Below, in pieces: positions 61,531 through 64,000 of a stretch of DNA of 64,000 nucleotides; the stretch's first letter is position 1, and each line of letters starts with the position of its first letter. The position numbers were made by a program, and so were the translations under genes. This stretch comes from Planktomarina temperata RCA23 (lineage in GTDB: Bacteria > Pseudomonadota > Alphaproteobacteria > Rhodobacterales > Rhodobacteraceae), in assembly GCF_000738435.1 (NCBI RefSeq), contig NZ_CP003984.1, positions 1,054,001-1,118,000 on the forward strand, in the 5' to 3' direction. Below the pieces are notes generated by a model. The model did not search any database. It saw only the letters and a list, made by a program, of their open reading frames with translations, and had not been told where the DNA came from.

Positions 61531-62921
61531 TGAATAAAGTAACCAAACTGCCCGGCGACATTGGCGCGATTCATTTTGTGGGGATCGGCGGCATTGGCAT
61601 GTCCGGCATTGCCGAGGTTCTTTTGGATCAGGGATACCGGGTGCAGGGATCTGACTTGAAAGCCTCAAAGATCACCCGGCGGCTTGAGCGTTTGGGCGCC
61701 ACCGTGTTTTTGGGGCAGAGGGCTGAGAACTTGGCCGGTGCTGAGGTGATTGTTGTCTCCACAGCCATCAAGCCGGGAAACCCTGAATTGGATGAGGCGC
61801 GCAAGGCCGGCTTGCCGGTGGTGCGGCGTGCAGAAATGCTGGCGGAATTGATGCGGCTCAAGTCGAATGTGGCCGTGGCCGGCACCCATGGCAAGACAAC
61901 CACCACGACGATGGTCTCAACCTTGCTGCATGCGGGTGGGTTTGATCCGACGGTGGTGAATGGCGGCGTAATTCATGCGTTTGAATCCAATGCCCGCACG
62001 GGCCAGGGAGAATGGATGGTCGTTGAGGCAGATGAAAGTGACGGGACATTCAATCGCCTGCCCGCGACCATTGCCGTGGTCACCAATATTGATCCTGAGC
62101 ATATGGAGCATTGGGGCAGTTTCGACAATCTGCGCCAGGGCTTCTTCGAATTTGTGCATAATATCCCATTTTATGGTTTGGTTGTCTGCAACACTGATCA
62201 CGCCGAAGTGCAGGCTTTGGTCGGTCGCATTACCGATCGCCGGGTCATGACCTATGGGTTCAACGCCCAAGCGGATGTGCGGGCTGTCAATCTCGCCTAT
62301 GAAAAGGGTGCGGCGTTTTTTGATGTGGCGTTGCGTGATGGTCGGGTGATTGCCGATTGCACCCTGCCAATGCCGGGCGATCACAATGTCTCGAATGCTC
62401 TGGCGGCGGTGGCCGTGGCGCTGCATTTGGGTATGAGCGCGGAGACGATCCGCGATGGCCTGCGCAGTTTCAAGGGCGTTAATCGCCGCTTCACGCGGGT
62501 GGCAGAAATTGACGGGGTTACGGTTATCGATGACTATGCTCATCACCCTGTGGAAATTGCCGCCGCTCTCAAAGCGGCACGCCAATCACATGCGGGCCGG
62601 ATCATGGCCGTGCATCAACCGCATCGCTACTCGCGTCTCAGTGATCTGTTCGAAGAATTTTGCACCTGTTTTAATGATGCAGATGTGGTTGGGATCACGG
62701 ATATTTTCGCCGCAGGCGAGGCGCCCATTGAGGGGGCGGACCGTGACAGGCTTGTCGCTGGATTGACCAATCACGGGCATCGCAACGCGGTTGCGGTTGC
62801 CGATGAAGCAGCGCTTGGCGCGTTTCTTGCCGAGCAATGCAGACCGGGTGATATGTTAATCTGCCTTGGGGCGGGCTCGATCTCTGCTTGGGCGCATGGG
62901 CTGGCAGGTGAGGTTGAATAA
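61530..62921 (+). CDS. murC: UDP-MurNAc-L-alanine ligase
   Basis: A 463-residue Mur ligase: [35 protein letters not shown] (ATP site), [40 protein letters not shown] and [16 protein letters not shown]. It adds L-Ala to UDP-MurNAc, the first peptide-stem step. ATG overlaps the murG stop; a GTG one codon earlier is possible. Confidence 0.96.
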   Translation: MNKVTKLPGDIGAIHFVGIGGIGMSGIAEVLLDQGYRVQGSDLKASKITRRLERLGATVFLGQRAENLAGAEVIVVSTAIKPGNPELDEARKAGLPVVRRAEMLAELMRLKSNVAVAGTHGKTTTTTMVSTLLHAGGFDPTVVNGGVIHAFESNARTGQGEWMVVEADESDGTFNRLPATIAVVTNIDPEHMEHWGSFDNLRQGFFEFVHNIPFYGLVVCNTDHAEVQALVGRITDRRVMTYGFNAQADVRAVNLAYEKGAAFFDVALRDGRVIADCTLPMPGDHNVSNALAAVAVALHLGMSAETIRDGLRSFKGVNRRFTRVAEIDGVTVIDDYAHHPVEIAAALKAARQSHAGRIMAVHQPHRYSRLSDLFEEFCTCFNDADVVGITDIFAAGEAPIEGADRDRLVAGLTNHGHRNAVAVADEAALGAFLAEQCRPGDMLICLGAGSISAWAHGLAGEVE

Positions 62922-62924
62922 GCG

Positions 62925-63803
62925 CTAGGCGGAACCCTTGCTGGGGCGGGTTGCCAGATAGACCCCGCCACCTGACACGAGAAGACCAACCCAAGCCAAA
63001 AGAGGCATTGGCTCGTCCAGGGTCAGCCAAGCGATCAAAGCGGCCAGCGGCGGGACCAGGAACAGCAGGGTCGAAACCCGAGAGACTTGCCCGGCGCGGA
63101 TCATAGCCAGCAAAAGACCAACCGCCACCACAGAATTTCCAATGACCAAATAGGCCAGCGCCCAATAGAATGATGGCGTCCAATTTACCGCGGCAATTTC
63201 GGCCCAGTTCAGAAAGGGCAAAAGCCCCAGGAGCCCGGCGCTATAGCCAATCAAATTGGCGCTCACCGGGTGATGCGACAAGCCAAAGCGTTTTTCCCAA
63301 AGGGTCGCGAGGGTTATGCCGGCTAAGGCCAATGCGGCAAAACCAAAGCCGGCCAGCGGCGGCGGCCCAATCTCCAGACGCGCGACGATGACCGTGAGGG
63401 TGCCGATCATGGCAATCGCAAGGCCAAACCATTGCAGCCAGCTGACCGCTTCGCCGGTCCAGCGCGGCGCCAAAAGGGCAACCAAAATGGGCTGCAAGGA
63501 GAAGATGAGCGCCGCGGTGCCAGCGGCCACGCCATTGACAAAGGAAAAATACGCCATGCCGAAATAGACGGTTTGCATCAAGACCCCCACAAACCCAAGA
63601 TGAAGGTAACCGCTGAGGGTTTTGGGCAGCGGTGGGCGCAAGATCGCAAATAAGGCCGCCATTATGGCAATAACGGCCGCAAATCGCAAAGCCAGCAAAG
63701 CCATGGGGGCGGCATCGACAAGGGCCACTTTGGCCACGACATACCCTGCCGACCAAAGCAGCAGGAACAAAAGCGGCGTGATGGCCAACCAAAGACGTTG
63801 CAT
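62925..63803 (-). CDS. EamA-family (DMT) transporter
   Basis: A 292-residue membrane protein with ten predicted hydrophobic helices in two EamA repeats (LLLWSAGYVVAKVALVDAAP; AYLVIGNSVVAVGLLLAMIR). Drug/metabolite transporters of this group move amino acids or other small metabolites; the substrate is unknown. It lies antisense between murC and murB, ending 4 bases from murC, so it interrupts the co-oriented dcw genes. Confidence 0.88.
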   Translation of the reverse strand: MQRLWLAITPLLFLLLWSAGYVVAKVALVDAAPMALLALRFAAVIAIMAALFAILRPPLPKTLSGYLHLGFVGVLMQTVYFGMAYFSFVNGVAAGTAALIFSLQPILVALLAPRWTGEAVSWLQWFGLAIAMIGTLTVIVARLEIGPPPLAGFGFAALALAGITLATLWEKRFGLSHHPVSANLIGYSAGLLGLLPFLNWAEIAAVNWTPSFYWALAYLVIGNSVVAVGLLLAMIRAGQVSRVSTLLFLVPPLAALIAWLTLDEPMPLLAWVGLLVSGGGVYLATRPSKGSA

Positions 63804-63933
63804 GCGGTCTCCTCAGATCGATGGGCCTAGGATGGATCATTTTGGGGGACAGATGTACAGTGTGATTTGACCTAACGGCTTTGACTTGGCGGCCATGATC
63901 CGGTCTAAGCAAAGAGACTTAACTAAGGCGCAG

Positions 63934-64000
63934 ATGATGACTCTTCCAACTCCCCGCGGGCGCTTGAGCTTGAACCGCTCTTTGGCGGATCTCACATGGC
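63934..64000 (+). CDS. murB: Start of UDP-N-acetylenolpyruvoylglucosamine reductase (cut by window end)
   Basis: From ATG 63934 (or 63937) the frame reads MMTLPTPRGRLSLNRSLADL followed by TW and stays open to the end of the window. This matches the usual N-terminus of alphaproteobacterial MurB (R-G-x-L ... N-x-x-L-A-D-L-T-W-L-R-V-G-G). It is in the expected place after murC. Only 22 codons are visible. Confidence 0.7.
   Translation, partial: MMTLPTPRGRLSLNRSLADLTW

Noticed and set aside
1-64000. CRISPR arrays, insertion sequences, prophage
   Set aside because: No regularly spaced repeats, transposase, integrase or phage structural genes were seen in any frame.

Overview
The window looks like a chromosomal segment of an alphaproteobacterium, most likely Rhodobacterales (Roseobacter group). 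This is inferred from gene content and arrangement: rluD next to rpoH, a CarD-type regulator close to a 7Fe-type ferredoxin, hisB-hisH-hisA-hisF-hisE as one block, a SUV3-like helicase followed by an S4-domain protein, and a dcw (division and cell wall) cluster preceded by a long leader that ends in an intrinsic terminator, like the UpsM leader of Rhodobacter. No database search was possible, so the species is not named. Coding density is high. I see no insertion sequence, prophage, CRISPR array or rRNA operon.

Layout. 1-4.6 kb: end of a DUF2235 hydrolase, a hotdog thioesterase, divergent metF and a MetR-like LysR regulator, an inositol-monophosphatase-like protein that has lost metal ligands, and a TPR lipoprotein-like or secreted protein. 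4.6-6.6 kb: tRNA-Leu, then an AT-richer cassette (HxlR regulator divergent from three small proteins). 6.7-9.2 kb: a glutathione-peroxidase-like protein with a tiny secreted Cys-rich protein, a voltage-gated K+ channel gene cut by an in-frame stop, and small membrane proteins. 9.2-25.4 kb: housekeeping genes (rluD, rpoH, oxidoreductase, pepF, aldolase, lipase, SCP2, TPR, SUV3 helicase, S4 protein, fdxA, carD, cobS, cobT, PilP/GspC-like protein). 25.5-34.8 kb: VOC protein, a putative glycosyltransferase, GMC oxidoreductase, tRNA-Tyr, rlmB, the his operon, tRNA-Gly, metallophosphoesterase. 34.8-45.7 kb: pyruvate carboxylase, lactate-type dehydrogenase, UvrD-family helicase, amine oxidase-like flavoprotein, LysE exporter, a frameshifted DUF1127 gene, Mrp.

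45.7-64.0 kb: dcw cluster mraZ-rsmH-ftsL-ftsI-murE-murF-mraY-murD ... ftsW-murG-murC ... murB (start only). These genes make UDP-MurNAc-pentapeptide and lipid II and build the septum. The cluster is interrupted twice: between murD and ftsW by three glycosyltransferase genes (GT32-like, a GT11 fucosyltransferase broken by a 16-bp tandem duplication, GT25) plus an opposite-strand HI0933-type flavoprotein; and between murC and murB by an opposite-strand EamA transporter.

The observations most worth a second look are the UpsM-like leader RNA, the glycosyltransferase cassette with its exactly defined and potentially reversible frameshift, the in-frame stop in the K+ channel, the inositol-phosphatase-like pseudoenzyme, the HxlR cassette with two abutting palindromes, and a possible unannotated small RNA between hisB and tRNA-Gly.
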